This document shows positions 1 to 7,316 of a DNA stretch of 64,000 nt, one piece after another. The translations under genes and the position numbers were made by a program. Under the pieces are notes generated by a model. That model ran no database searches and had not been told where the DNA came from. It worked only from the letters and a program-made list of their open reading frames with translations. Position 1 is the stretch's first letter. Every line of letters begins with the position of its first letter. The DNA comes from Alphaproteobacteria bacterium (GTDB lineage: Bacteria; Pseudomonadota; Alphaproteobacteria; Micavibrionales; Micavibrionaceae): NCBI GenBank assembly GCA_030424975.1, contig JAUHVY010000001.1, positions 1,175,093 to 1,239,092 of the forward strand. Direction: 5' to 3'.

Positions 1-230
1 TACAAGATAATATTAGCGGGATCGAGCCGATATATGGTGGCGGCGCAACGTTGGTGGCTTCGCAAATTTTGCTGCGTGTTGATATTGCCAAAAACACTCC
101 GCCCGCCATTTTAGCATTCGGCAGCCGCGATCCGAACATGTTCCATGACGGACAAGCGACAGATCAAATTCTATTCCTTGCCCGCGTCATCGAAAGGGCT
201 TTTCGAACATGGCTTCATCTTCCGTCATAG
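1..230 (+). CDS. DUF484 family protein, C-terminal end (partial)
   Basis: The open frame enters from the left edge (codons from position 3) and stops at 228-230. The 75 visible residues include a GSRDPNMF stretch, a GQATDQ segment and a terminal FLARVIERAFRTWL helix. This is the usual ending of the DUF484 family, a GAF-like protein of unknown function. DUF484 commonly lies directly upstream of xerC in proteobacteria, as here, with xerC starting about 30 bases later. The 5' part lies outside the window. Family assignment rests on the C-terminal pattern plus position. Confidence 0.85.
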   Translation, partial: QDNISGIEPIYGGGATLVASQILLRVDIAKNTPPAILAFGSRDPNMFHDGQATDQILFLARVIERAFRTWLHLPS

Positions 231-262
231 ACACGAGCATATAACCGCAAAGAGTGGTCGAT

Positions 263-1201
263 ATGATTAAACAGGAAATACTGGCGAAATGTGCAGGCGA
301 TCTGGCCGATATTCTGGTTAAATGGACTGATTATCTGGCCTATGAAAAAAATTTATCAAAGCATACATTGCGCGCCTATTCCGCGGATGTCGGGCATTTT
401 GTGAATTTCCTTTTTGATCATTTGGGAAAGGCACCGTGCCTTGACGATTTGTCTACCATTACAATCCGTGATTTCCGCGGATGGATGGCCAAAAAAGCTA
501 TGGAGGGCACATCAAACGCCAGCCGTGCGCGATCTTTATCCGGCATTAAAAACCTTCTGCAATGGCTGGATAAGCAAGGCATTATGCATAACGCCGCCAT
601 TGGCACAGTCCGTAGCCCCAAATTACCGCATAAATTACCGCGCCCCCTGCAACAAGATCATGCCATGGACCTCATCAAACACGCGGGCATGCTAGAACGT
701 CATGATTGGGTCGGTGCACGCAACACGGCATTATTTATGCTGTTATACGGATGCGGCCTGCGTATTAACGAGGCGCTATCCCTTGATATTAAAGATTTCC
801 CGCAGGACGGTTTTTTACGCGTTATCGGTAAGGGGAATAAGGAGCGCCAAGTACCGGTTCTGCCGATCGTTGAAAAGCATTTATCAGAATATCTGGCGGC
901 TTGCCCCTATCCGTCGGATAAATCACGCGCCATATTTCTTGGGGCACGCGGCAAACGCCTTAATCAAGGGATCGCGCAGCGCGCTATGCGTGAATTGCGT
1001 GTCACCTTGGGTTTACCCGAAAACGCAACGCCGCATGCCTTCCGACACAGCTTTGCCACCCATTTACTACAAAATGGCGCAAACCTAAGAGAAATCCAAG
1101 AGTTACTGGGGCATGAATCCTTGAGCACTACGCAGCGATATACAGAAATAAACGCAGAAGAAATGATGCGTATCTATAAATCCGCCCATCCGCGCGCATA
1201 A
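263..1201 (+). CDS. xerC: Tyrosine recombinase XerC
   Basis: Site-specific recombinase that resolves chromosome dimers at dif together with XerD. The N-terminal SAM-like core-binding domain covers about residues 15-105 and the catalytic domain about 125-305. All catalytic residues are visible, numbered from the ATG at 263: R167 in GCGLR, K190 in GKGNKER, H258 and R261 in HAFRH, H284 in LGHE, and nucleophile Y293 in TQRYTE. A GTG nine bases upstream is also in frame, but AAAGAG at 249-254 is spaced correctly for the ATG. Length (312 aa) is normal. XerC is preferred over XerD because of the adjoining DUF484 gene. Confidence 0.96.
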   Translation: MIKQEILAKCAGDLADILVKWTDYLAYEKNLSKHTLRAYSADVGHFVNFLFDHLGKAPCLDDLSTITIRDFRGWMAKKAMEGTSNASRARSLSGIKNLLQWLDKQGIMHNAAIGTVRSPKLPHKLPRPLQQDHAMDLIKHAGMLERHDWVGARNTALFMLLYGCGLRINEALSLDIKDFPQDGFLRVIGKGNKERQVPVLPIVEKHLSEYLAACPYPSDKSRAIFLGARGKRLNQGIAQRAMRELRVTLGLPENATPHAFRHSFATHLLQNGANLREIQELLGHESLSTTQRYTEINAEEMMRIYKSAHPRA

Positions 1202-1255
1202 ATTTTCACACAATTTCGTTGCTCTTTGCGACACAGATACGTTAAAATTGTTTCC

Positions 1256-1699
1256 ATGTTAGAAAAAGAAATGACACCATCAGATATTGATATCAACGAG
1301 CAATTTCCGATTTTGCGCGTGGCTGCGGACGCCTCTGCGGAAGAAGAACTGCAGATTGTTGTCAACAGCGCGTCATATGATGCAGATACACAAACTGCGA
1401 CAATCAAGCTAAAGGATGCCTTCAGCAAGAAATCACAAGTTGATGATTACAACGGTGAGCACATCACTATGGTCTATAACAAGGCCGCTGCGGATCTGGA
1501 GCATTGCCCGGAAATGCATGTATCGCTGAGTGATGTTGAACGTACATTAAATTTCTTTACCAATACGGTTACCCTAGAGGTTTCGAACATTACAGCCGAA
1601 CAAGCGAAGTTGATTTCAGATGCACAATGCTTCAAACTTGATACAGACACGGTAAAAGCTATTGTCGCCCCCGGGTTTAACGGCGGCCCCAAAATATAG
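1256..1699 (+). CDS. Hypothetical protein, 147 aa
   Basis: Not recognised. The protein is acidic and apparently soluble, with no signal peptide or membrane segment. It contains three cysteines or histidine-cysteine spots (EHCPEMH, AQCFKL) and ends in a glycine-rich GFNGGPKI. ATG at 1256 or 1271 could be the start; AGAAAAAGAA sits just before the second. It follows xerC by 54 bases on the same strand and is closed by the hairpin at 1717-1738, so it may be co-transcribed with DUF484-xerC. No function can be inferred. Confidence 0.7.
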   Translation: MLEKEMTPSDIDINEQFPILRVAADASAEEELQIVVNSASYDADTQTATIKLKDAFSKKSQVDDYNGEHITMVYNKAAADLEHCPEMHVSLSDVERTLNFFTNTVTLEVSNITAEQAKLISDAQCFKLDTDTVKAIVAPGFNGGPKI

Positions 1700-1716
1700 G
1701 TCTCAAAATATAAAAA

Positions 1717-1738
1717 GCCCGCCTTTAAAAAAGCGGGC
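1717..1738. terminator. Rho-independent terminator, probably bidirectional
   Basis: GCCCGC at 1717-1722 pairs with GCGGGC at 1733-1738 across an AT-rich loop. It is preceded by AAAAA, which is a U-run when read from the other strand, and followed by CTTCATT. It separates two convergent genes. Confidence 0.75.
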
Positions 1739-1769
1739 CTTCATTCCACATGATCGTATAATAATTCTG

Positions 1770-2105
1770 TTACAAGCCGGGAGCCTCTTGCGCCGGCTCA
1801 TCATCGCCAAACCAATCGGCGGCAAAGCTTTCTCCACAACCGGCAGAACCACGTGACGCATATTCATCCAAGCGTTTCTTTACCGCTTCTGATGTTACAT
1901 GAGGCACGCGTTGTGCAGGCTCATCAATTACAGGGCCACCATTATGATTAGACGGTGCCGTAGTATTTGGAGCTGTGTTATTATCTTCCCAATCTGCAAT
2001 ATGACTTTCACCACATTCTGCAGACCCTCTTTGCGCATACTCATCAAAACGCTTTTGTAAAATTTCTGAGTATCCACCCTCTTTTTTCTGATTATCTTCA
2101 GCCAT
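1770..2105 (-). CDS. Hypothetical protein with duplicated cysteine motif, 111 aa
   Basis: Small hydrophilic protein made of two copies of one unit. Each unit reads K-R-[FL]-D-E-Y-A-x-R-G-S-A-x-C-G-E-S followed by x-x-A-D-W, at about residues 18-39 and 76-98, joined by an Asn/Thr/Pro-rich linker. Each unit has one invariant Cys. AAGGGA lies upstream of the ATG at 2105. There is no signal peptide. I do not recognise the family. The repeat could be a binding module or short peptide motif, and the paired Cys could bind metal or form a disulfide. Confidence 0.75.
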   Translation of the reverse strand: MAEDNQKKEGGYSEILQKRFDEYAQRGSAECGESHIADWEDNNTAPNTTAPSNHNGGPVIDEPAQRVPHVTSEAVKKRLDEYASRGSAGCGESFAADWFGDDEPAQEAPGL

Positions 2106-2272
2106 TCTCGTCCCTTTTCATAAGATTTGCGCGCATATTACATGGTTTTTACTATCATTGCATTCTGCGCTGCACAAAACAGGTGTTTTTTTACATGATC
2201 AATTTGCTTTTTTTTAAATAAACATGGTATTTTACAAATAATAAAAAAAGATATTTGGGGTTAAATTTTATT

Positions 2273-3067
2273 ATGTCTGTTAAACATAATCCGCAGAATG
2301 TACATATGGCGTTCGACAACGCCTGTGCGGGTATGGGGCATAATCAGGTTGCATGGCGCCTCAATCAGAGTATCGACAGCCGAGATGAAATTATTACTGC
2401 ATTCAAAGATATGGGGCAGTTTCAACTCACCCCTTTGAGTAGTAAGTTTGCGGACGCGCGCGTTGCGCTCGCCTTTTATGCCGGCAATGGTATTGTGGCA
2501 AAAGTTATTCCCGATACGTTCTATGAAAACGTAGACGATGTACATGCTATTCCTCCGATTACATCAGACACCGTTAATACGGAGATGGGGAAATTCATCA
2601 TTGATACCTATCCGTTTATTGAAAAAGGCGACATAAAAGCGAGGGATGTTGAAGATACGCGATCGCGTCTGTCTAATATCGGATTAACATTCAATAATGA
2701 ATACGGAAACAGCCGTAATTTACATCGCATGCCGGATCGCAACGGTACAGTCGTAAGTATCGATTCAGGAAACTTCATCAGAGAAGATAGTGACCTGCAG
2801 CCGGAAACTTTAAAAGAACAATGGCATGCATATATGACGGAGATCTTCCCGATCTATGGCGAAGGGCGAATAGATCCGCAAAGCAATGACACAACACATG
2901 AGTTTATGTCATTACACAATCCGCATACCGATATCATAGGTTTTGACCTTTATCGTGAAGACCCGATTATCAGAGAGTCGCAAGAACACAATAATGGCAC
3001 AACATCAAAGCGAGGAAATTTCTGGAGCATGTTTGTACCAAAAAGATCAGAATTTACTATAGGGTAA
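2273..3067 (+). CDS. Hypothetical protein, first member of a tandem paralogue pair (264 aa)
   Basis: Not recognised. It aligns along its whole length with the next gene. Shared blocks include VAMAFD/VHMAFDNA near the start, II.[TA][TF]KDMGQ, D-A-R-[VI]-[AS]-[LF]-AFYAG[ND]GIVAKVIP near residues 62-82, R[NM]x[HV]xMPD[RK]NGT, and FP[IV]Y[GK]EGR. The protein looks soluble, with no signal peptide. The ATG at 2273 is chosen over an upstream TTG because GGGG at about 2257-2260 suits it. Only four bases separate its stop from the paralogue's start, so the two are one transcription unit. Confidence 0.85.
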   Translation: MSVKHNPQNVHMAFDNACAGMGHNQVAWRLNQSIDSRDEIITAFKDMGQFQLTPLSSKFADARVALAFYAGNGIVAKVIPDTFYENVDDVHAIPPITSDTVNTEMGKFIIDTYPFIEKGDIKARDVEDTRSRLSNIGLTFNNEYGNSRNLHRMPDRNGTVVSIDSGNFIREDSDLQPETLKEQWHAYMTEIFPIYGEGRIDPQSNDTTHEFMSLHNPHTDIIGFDLYREDPIIRESQEHNNGTTSKRGNFWSMFVPKRSEFTIG

Positions 3068-3071
3068 GAGA

Positions 3072-3884
3072 ATGAGTTTCGATAAGTATCAAGTAAGATC
3101 GGTTGCCATGGCATTTGACCACGCGAAAGCGGGATTAGGTGCCAATCAGGTAAACCTTGAACTCCGCCGCAATATGAATGCCGAACGAGAGATCATAACA
3201 ACCTTGAAAGATATGGGACAAGACAGATTGGTAAATTTAACCAGTTGTTTTGATGATGCACGTATTTCATTCGCCTTTTATGCAGGTGATGGCATCGTGG
3301 CAAAAGTCATTCCAAAAGATTTTGATACTGATGATCAATTCATACACCACCTGCCTGCAATAACATCTCATACCGTAAGGGGTGAATTAGATGATTTCAG
3401 CATCAAGCTATACCCATGGGTACCGGGCAGCTACACAACACAAAAAGATGTTGAAACATTACGAACAACGATGAATGCTGTCGGAGAAAACTTTTCTAAC
3501 GGTGATGACACGCCGCGAAATGTTCATAAAATGCCAGATAAAAACGGCACTTTGGTTGGAATTGATTCCAACATGTATATCAGTGCTTATAACGGCAAAA
3601 ACACGCCACCGGAATTACTGGAACACTGGAATCGGTATTTGGCGCTTATGTTCCCGGTATACAAAGAAGGCCGCGTTCCGGAACAAACACAAGATACAGA
3701 TTTTCAATTCAGATCAATACATGATCGTGAAGCAGGCATTGTCGGTTTTGATGCTATGCGTTATCTCGAAGACGGCAAAGATCCGATTATTATGGCCGCA
3801 GAAAATCCGCATGTTCAAAAGAAGTCATTTTGGGGCAGCATATTTGGCTCTTGGGGGGCTTCAAACCAACACGAACCGGGCTAA
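3072..3884 (+). CDS. Hypothetical protein, second member of the tandem pair (270 aa)
   Basis: Paralogue of the preceding gene. The AFYAGDGIVAKVIP core, the KMPDKNGT segment and the FPVYKEGR block are all retained, so the copies come from one duplication that has since diverged (roughly 40% identity by eye). The C-terminal tail differs, ending in KSFWGSIFGSWGAS. AAGAGAATG gives a weak ribosome site. No enzyme motif is apparent. Conservation of the central hydrophobic block suggests a common fold with different partners or surfaces. Confidence 0.87.
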   Translation: MSFDKYQVRSVAMAFDHAKAGLGANQVNLELRRNMNAEREIITTLKDMGQDRLVNLTSCFDDARISFAFYAGDGIVAKVIPKDFDTDDQFIHHLPAITSHTVRGELDDFSIKLYPWVPGSYTTQKDVETLRTTMNAVGENFSNGDDTPRNVHKMPDKNGTLVGIDSNMYISAYNGKNTPPELLEHWNRYLALMFPVYKEGRVPEQTQDTDFQFRSIHDREAGIVGFDAMRYLEDGKDPIIMAAENPHVQKKSFWGSIFGSWGASNQHEPG

Positions 3885-3906
3885 CCCCCCCTAGATCTGA
3901 GGGGTT
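3883..3906. terminator. Possible terminator hairpin between convergent genes
   Basis: AACCCC at 3883-3888 pairs with GGGGTT at 3901-3906. It spans the stop codons of both convergent genes. The U-run is poor on either strand, so this is a weak call. Confidence 0.45.
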
Positions 3907-4544
3907 CCTAATTCAATATCATCGGCACCATCATCGCCAAAATCGAGCAAACAAGATGCGCTTGTCCCCTGACGCATACCAAGATCATATAAATGACCGT
4001 GTGTATTTTCGATGCGGAAAATATCTGTTCCCTCTATGCGTGACAGACCGACCTCTGTCGTTGCGCGCATTTGAAAATCTTTCGGATGAACAAAAACCAG
4101 GCTCGCACCGGTTCTTTCAACGGCATCGCGCCACGCATTATCTTTAAAATGATTTGGACTTGTATCAAATGTGTGGTCGCCCTGATCACGATAATGTAAC
4201 GCCATATTCTCATCTTTTGGGTGAAACACATGGCATAAAACAACAACGTCAGCGGTATATTCACCATCCAAAAAGTCATCGCCATACATGCGGTTTACGA
4301 CCTCAACCTCAAAGTCAGGATCAAGAGTAAAATTATTTTCCTTGAGCGATTCCATCGTTTCATGCAGACGCAAATAATCAGCCAATATTAGCCCCTGAAA
4401 TTCTGCATCAGGTGCACCGCCTGCTACGGCACCAACCATTAATATTTTGGAAATTTTTGTCTGGCGCGGATCAGCGGCTACAGTCATTTCCGCGAATTCC
4501 TCGCGCAAATCATTCATATCTAATTTTGGTTTTTTATCACCCAT
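3891..4544 (-). CDS. Hypothetical protein, 217 aa
   Basis: Not recognised. Soluble, acidic protein. The centre alternates strands and helices (ISKILMVGAVAGG, YTADVVVLCHVF, GASLVFVHPKDF), which resembles a Rossmann-like or flavodoxin-like alpha/beta fold, but no cofactor signature is clear. Its only ribosome-binding sequence, GGCGGAG, is the 3' arm of the hairpin that terminates lpd (4551-4586), with seven Us between it and the ATG. The gene may therefore be translated only when that hairpin is open, or from read-through of lpd. Confidence 0.75.
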   Translation of the reverse strand: MGDKKPKLDMNDLREEFAEMTVAADPRQTKISKILMVGAVAGGAPDAEFQGLILADYLRLHETMESLKENNFTLDPDFEVEVVNRMYGDDFLDGEYTADVVVLCHVFHPKDENMALHYRDQGDHTFDTSPNHFKDNAWRDAVERTGASLVFVHPKDFQMRATTEVGLSRIEGTDIFRIENTHGHLYDLGMRQGTSASCLLDFGDDGADDIELGTPQI

Positions 4545-4586
4545 AAAAAAACTCCGCCCGCAATATTATGTCATTACGGGCAGAGT
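4545..4586 (-). terminator. lpd terminator overlapping the next gene's Shine-Dalgarno
   Basis: Read on the minus strand, ACTCTGCCCG pairs with CGGGCGGAGT (plus-strand arms 4577-4586 and 4551-4560). One G-U wobble is possible only on this strand. A run of seven Us follows and runs straight into the ATG at 4544. Confidence 0.85.
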
Positions 4587-4616
4587 ATATATTACACGCG
4601 CGTAAAGCGCAAAATT

Positions 4617-6005
4617 TTAGATATGGATCGGACGTTTATGTACGGCTAACGCTGCCTCTTTCACGACCTCTGTCAATGTCGGGTGTGCGTGACATGTACG
4701 GGCAATGTCTTCCGCTGTGCCTTCAAATTCCATCACGCTAACGACTTCCTGGATCAAATCACCGGCATTCGGGCCGACAATATGTGCACCAAGAATGCGG
4801 TCTGTTTCTTTGTCTGCGATGATTTTCACAAAACCATCAGTACAGCCCATTGCACGTGCACGGCCATTCGCCATGAACGGGAATTTACCGACATTATATT
4901 TCACGCCTGCTTCTTTCAGCTGCTCTTCGGTTTTACCGACATTAGCAACTTCCGGCCATGTGTACACAACGCCAGGAATGCAATCATAATCGATATGTCC
5001 GCTCTCTCCTGCCAAAAGCTCTGCCAAGATAACGCCTTCATCTTCGGCTTTGTGCGCAAGCATCGGCCCCACGATCACGTCACCGATCGCAAAGATACCT
5101 TCAACAGATGTTTCAAAATATTCATCTGTTTTGATGCGGCCGCGATCGTCAAGCTCAACACCAACATTCTCAAGACCTAGACCGTCAACATATGGTTTAC
5201 GGCCAATCGCCATCAATACAACATCCGCCTTTAATGTTTCTGCATCACCGCCTGCTGCAGGCTCCACGCTTAGCTCAACGCCTTTTGCAGATGTTTTTGC
5301 GCCTGTTACCTTGCTTGATAACTTGAACTCAAGACCTTGTTTTTCGAATAATTTCTTGGCTTCTTTACGCACTTCACCGTCCATACCAGGCAAGATATTG
5401 TCAAGATATTCAACAACGGTTACTTTCGCACCCAGACGACGCCATACGGTTCCAAGCTCCAGACCGATAACGCCACCGCCGATAACGACCATGCTTTTCG
5501 GAACTTCCGGAAGCTCAAGTGCGCCTGTAGAAGAAACGATTTTCTTTTCATCAATTTCAATGCCCGGCAATGAAATCACATCAGAACCGGTTGCAATAAT
5601 GATATTGTCCGCTTCGTAAGTTTCCTTACCGACTTTTACTTTTCCGGCTTCAACGATTTCACCAAGACCTTCGATACGGGTGATTTTGTTTTTCTTGAAC
5701 AAGAAATCAATACCCTTTGTATTGGCATCAACAACACCGTCTTTGTGCTTCATCATACCTTTCAGGTCTAACTTTGGTGATGCCTTGATTCCAAAGTCAC
5801 CGAAGTGATGTTCGGCCTCTTCGAATTTTTCAGACGCATGCAATAATGCCTTTGACGGAATACAACCAATATTCAAACATGTACCGCCAAGTGTCTTACG
5901 TTTTTCAATACAGGCTGTTTTCATGCCAAGCTGCGCACAACGAATTGCAGCAACATAACCGCCGGGACCTGCACCAATTACAATCACATCAAATTTATCG
6001 GACAT
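4617..6005 (-). CDS. lpd: Dihydrolipoyl dehydrogenase (E3)
   Basis: FAD- and NAD-dependent enzyme that reoxidises the lipoyl groups of 2-oxo acid dehydrogenase complexes. In this context it is E3 of the 2-oxoglutarate dehydrogenase complex with SucA and SucB. The FAD-binding GAGPGG is at residues 11-16. The redox-active disulfide is C43/C48 in CLNIGC. The NAD-binding GGGVIGLELG lies near residue 175. The catalytic H441/E446 pair is in HAHPTLTE. At 462 aa it is full length. It is the last TCA gene of the dispersed minus-strand series and is followed by a strong terminator. Confidence 0.98.
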   Translation of the reverse strand: MSDKFDVIVIGAGPGGYVAAIRCAQLGMKTACIEKRKTLGGTCLNIGCIPSKALLHASEKFEEAEHHFGDFGIKASPKLDLKGMMKHKDGVVDANTKGIDFLFKKNKITRIEGLGEIVEAGKVKVGKETYEADNIIIATGSDVISLPGIEIDEKKIVSSTGALELPEVPKSMVVIGGGVIGLELGTVWRRLGAKVTVVEYLDNILPGMDGEVRKEAKKLFEKQGLEFKLSSKVTGAKTSAKGVELSVEPAAGGDAETLKADVVLMAIGRKPYVDGLGLENVGVELDDRGRIKTDEYFETSVEGIFAIGDVIVGPMLAHKAEDEGVILAELLAGESGHIDYDCIPGVVYTWPEVANVGKTEEQLKEAGVKYNVGKFPFMANGRARAMGCTDGFVKIIADKETDRILGAHIVGPNAGDLIQEVVSVMEFEGTAEDIARTCHAHPTLTEVVKEAALAVHKRPIHI

Positions 6006-6169
6006 TTTGTTATCAAAACCTTTTGTTTAACAGAATTCATTGGCTAATAGATAAGCCCTGATATTCCGCATGGCAAGGCTTAATGTAATTTGAAAAGATT
6101 TCTTTATCTTTTTCTGTCACCATATTATAAAAAATAAACACGGAACAGAACTTGGTAATATAAGCGGCA

Positions 6170-7303
6170 ATGAATAAGCAAAGCGGAATTAAGGACGTAT
6201 TTTCACGTCAAACGGGGTTTAGCGAAGACGAATTAAAAGATATTGGTATGAAGCTGATCCTTGAGAGCCGCAAGGCTGCAAACAACAGTGATCATCACCG
6301 TTATCATGTGGGATCTGCGCTGCTTGCGGTCGATAAAAAACAAGCATACACAATCACCTCAAATGCTAATCGAATTCCTGATGCCCTAAAAGATCAGGGT
6401 ATGGATTCACATGATCAGATTGGTCATGGCAGCCCGACCGTACATGGTGAATTCCCCCTGCTCTATCAGGCACCACCATCTGAACATATATTCCTTGGGT
6501 GCAACACGCCCAACTGTGCATCTTGTTTGAAATCAGCAATTATGCGCGACGTTGATGCATTATTTGTTGATGCGAAAAGCCTTCCCGGTTTTAAAAGTCC
6601 CGATGCGGAAGAAAACCCATGGACACAGGACCGCGCAGATTTTTGGAATGATTTATGTATTCCGATTGCACGCGCGGCGCAAATTCCAATTTATGCCATT
6701 AATCCCGAGGAAGATAAAATAAGCATCCTACTCTCAGGAAAGCCACCGCATTTACGCCCAAAACCCGAATCAGAAGCCAGCATTTTAACCGATAACCAAA
6801 TTCTGGCATTACAAAACAATCCTGATTTATTCCTCTCGCAGTTGCGCGGAAAACGTGCTGCTATTGGCGTTGCAACGGACAAGTCGACGGGCGAAAATAT
6901 GTTTATTTTTGCAGAAGACAGTATGCCACCCGGATTTGAATCCGGGCGTGACCAATATTTGGTTGATCGATTTGCCGACCAACATTATCACTTCCCGCTC
7001 GACCCGATTATTCACATGATGATGACAGCATCAAAACATAATTTAGAATTACAAAACGGTAAGATATTAACCAATTTCGTTCCAAGCTCAGGCAGACAGT
7101 TGGATCTGGCATCAATCGGATTAAAAGATATGCTGTTCACCAAAGATACGCTTCCGCCAACAGAGGAAGCGGCGAAAGCAATTTCCGATTTATCGCATAT
7201 GGGTGTAATTTCCTATCATAAAATCAAGCCAAAACAGGCGATTTTACAAATGATCAACCAATCATTCGGATCAATGGAAAAACAAAGCACCATCGAGCAC
7301 TAA
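6170..7303 (+). CDS. Zinc-dependent deaminase-fold protein (cytidine deaminase superfamily), 377 aa
   Basis: The active-site pattern of the cytidine/nucleic-acid deaminase superfamily is complete: H92-G-E94, then P114-N-C116-A-S-C119, giving three Zn ligands and the proton-shuttling Glu. About residues 20-135 form the catalytic domain. A second, apparently inactive deaminase-like domain follows at about 225-330 (LDPIIHMMMTASKH, KILTNFVPSSGR). The same two-domain plan and the NG-x-I-x-[TS]-N-x-VP-[TS]-S element occur in the gene at 10074, so the two are distant paralogues on either side of the LOG-like gene. The closest class may be Bd3614-type deaminases, but I cannot confirm that. The substrate is unknown. 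Confidence 0.8.
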   Translation: MNKQSGIKDVFSRQTGFSEDELKDIGMKLILESRKAANNSDHHRYHVGSALLAVDKKQAYTITSNANRIPDALKDQGMDSHDQIGHGSPTVHGEFPLLYQAPPSEHIFLGCNTPNCASCLKSAIMRDVDALFVDAKSLPGFKSPDAEENPWTQDRADFWNDLCIPIARAAQIPIYAINPEEDKISILLSGKPPHLRPKPESEASILTDNQILALQNNPDLFLSQLRGKRAAIGVATDKSTGENMFIFAEDSMPPGFESGRDQYLVDRFADQHYHFPLDPIIHMMMTASKHNLELQNGKILTNFVPSSGRQLDLASIGLKDMLFTKDTLPPTEEAAKAISDLSHMGVISYHKIKPKQAILQMINQSFGSMEKQSTIEH

Positions 7304-7316
7304 TTCTTACATAACG

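Noticed and set aside
4683-5619. Long open frames opposite lpd
   Set aside because: They mirror lpd codons, have no ribosome sites and encode low-complexity Ser/Cys-rich sequence.
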